From an uncultured Desulfobacterium sp. (GTDB lineage: Bacteria > Desulfobacterota > Desulfobacteria > Desulfobacterales > Desulfobacteraceae), in assembly GCA_937124525.1 (NCBI GenBank), contig CAKZLA010000308.1:1-10185 (forward strand): a DNA stretch of 10,185 nucleotides, in the 5' to 3' direction. Positions 10,183 to 10,185 of the stretch are shown piece by piece. The notes beneath the pieces were generated by a model that did not search any database, had not been told where the DNA came from, and saw nothing but the letters and a program-made list of their open reading frames with translations. Made by a program: the position numbers and the translations under genes. Each line of letters starts with the position of its first letter. The stretch's first letter is position 1.

Positions 10183-10185
10183 GCC

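Overview
The window reads as an ordinary chromosomal housekeeping stretch from a Gram-negative bacterium. It is most likely a deltaproteobacterium of the Desulfobacterales type. I base that on a SurA-like periplasmic chaperone (which implies an outer membrane), split glycyl-tRNA synthetase subunits, NAD-dependent ligase, base composition near 50% GC by eye, and an intergenic heptamer repeat of a kind I associate with that group. This assignment is inference, not a database match. All convincing genes lie on the + strand and are tightly packed. I see no transposase, integrase, CRISPR array, phage gene, rRNA or tRNA.

Layout. Positions 1-510 hold the C-terminal part of a SurA/PpiC-family protein, cut by the window edge. 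The Mg2+ transporter gene mgtE follows (524-1888), and its stop codon directly abuts recO (1889-2659). A 116-base gap (2660-2775) is filled almost entirely by two opposed arrays of degenerate 7-base repeats. Next come a GHMP-superfamily sugar kinase (2776-3816), glyQ (3829-4710) and glyS (4713-6788). A 143-base gap follows, with a UUCG-loop hairpin that looks like a terminator and a possible short leader ORF. The last cluster is a small protein with a possible PC4-like fold (6932-7189), an overlapping PNP/UDP-family nucleoside phosphorylase (7158-8054) and ligA (8077-10107). The window ends with a hairpin and T-run after ligA.

How the genes relate. The first block combines envelope folding, Mg2+ uptake and recombinational repair. 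The middle block is glycyl-tRNA synthetase preceded by a sugar kinase. The last block joins a putative single-stranded-DNA-binding-like protein, a nucleoside phosphorylase and DNA ligase. The short spacings (13, 0, 12, 2, -32 and 22 bases) suggest co-transcription within blocks. The two longer gaps are the likely places for regulation.

I did not find an obviously new multi-gene system. The items most worth a second look are the opposed heptamer arrays at 2657-2768, the small PC4-like protein with its overlapping neighbour, the attenuator-like leader before it, the loss of both parvulin active-site histidines in the first gene, and the A10 tract near the start of the sugar kinase gene.
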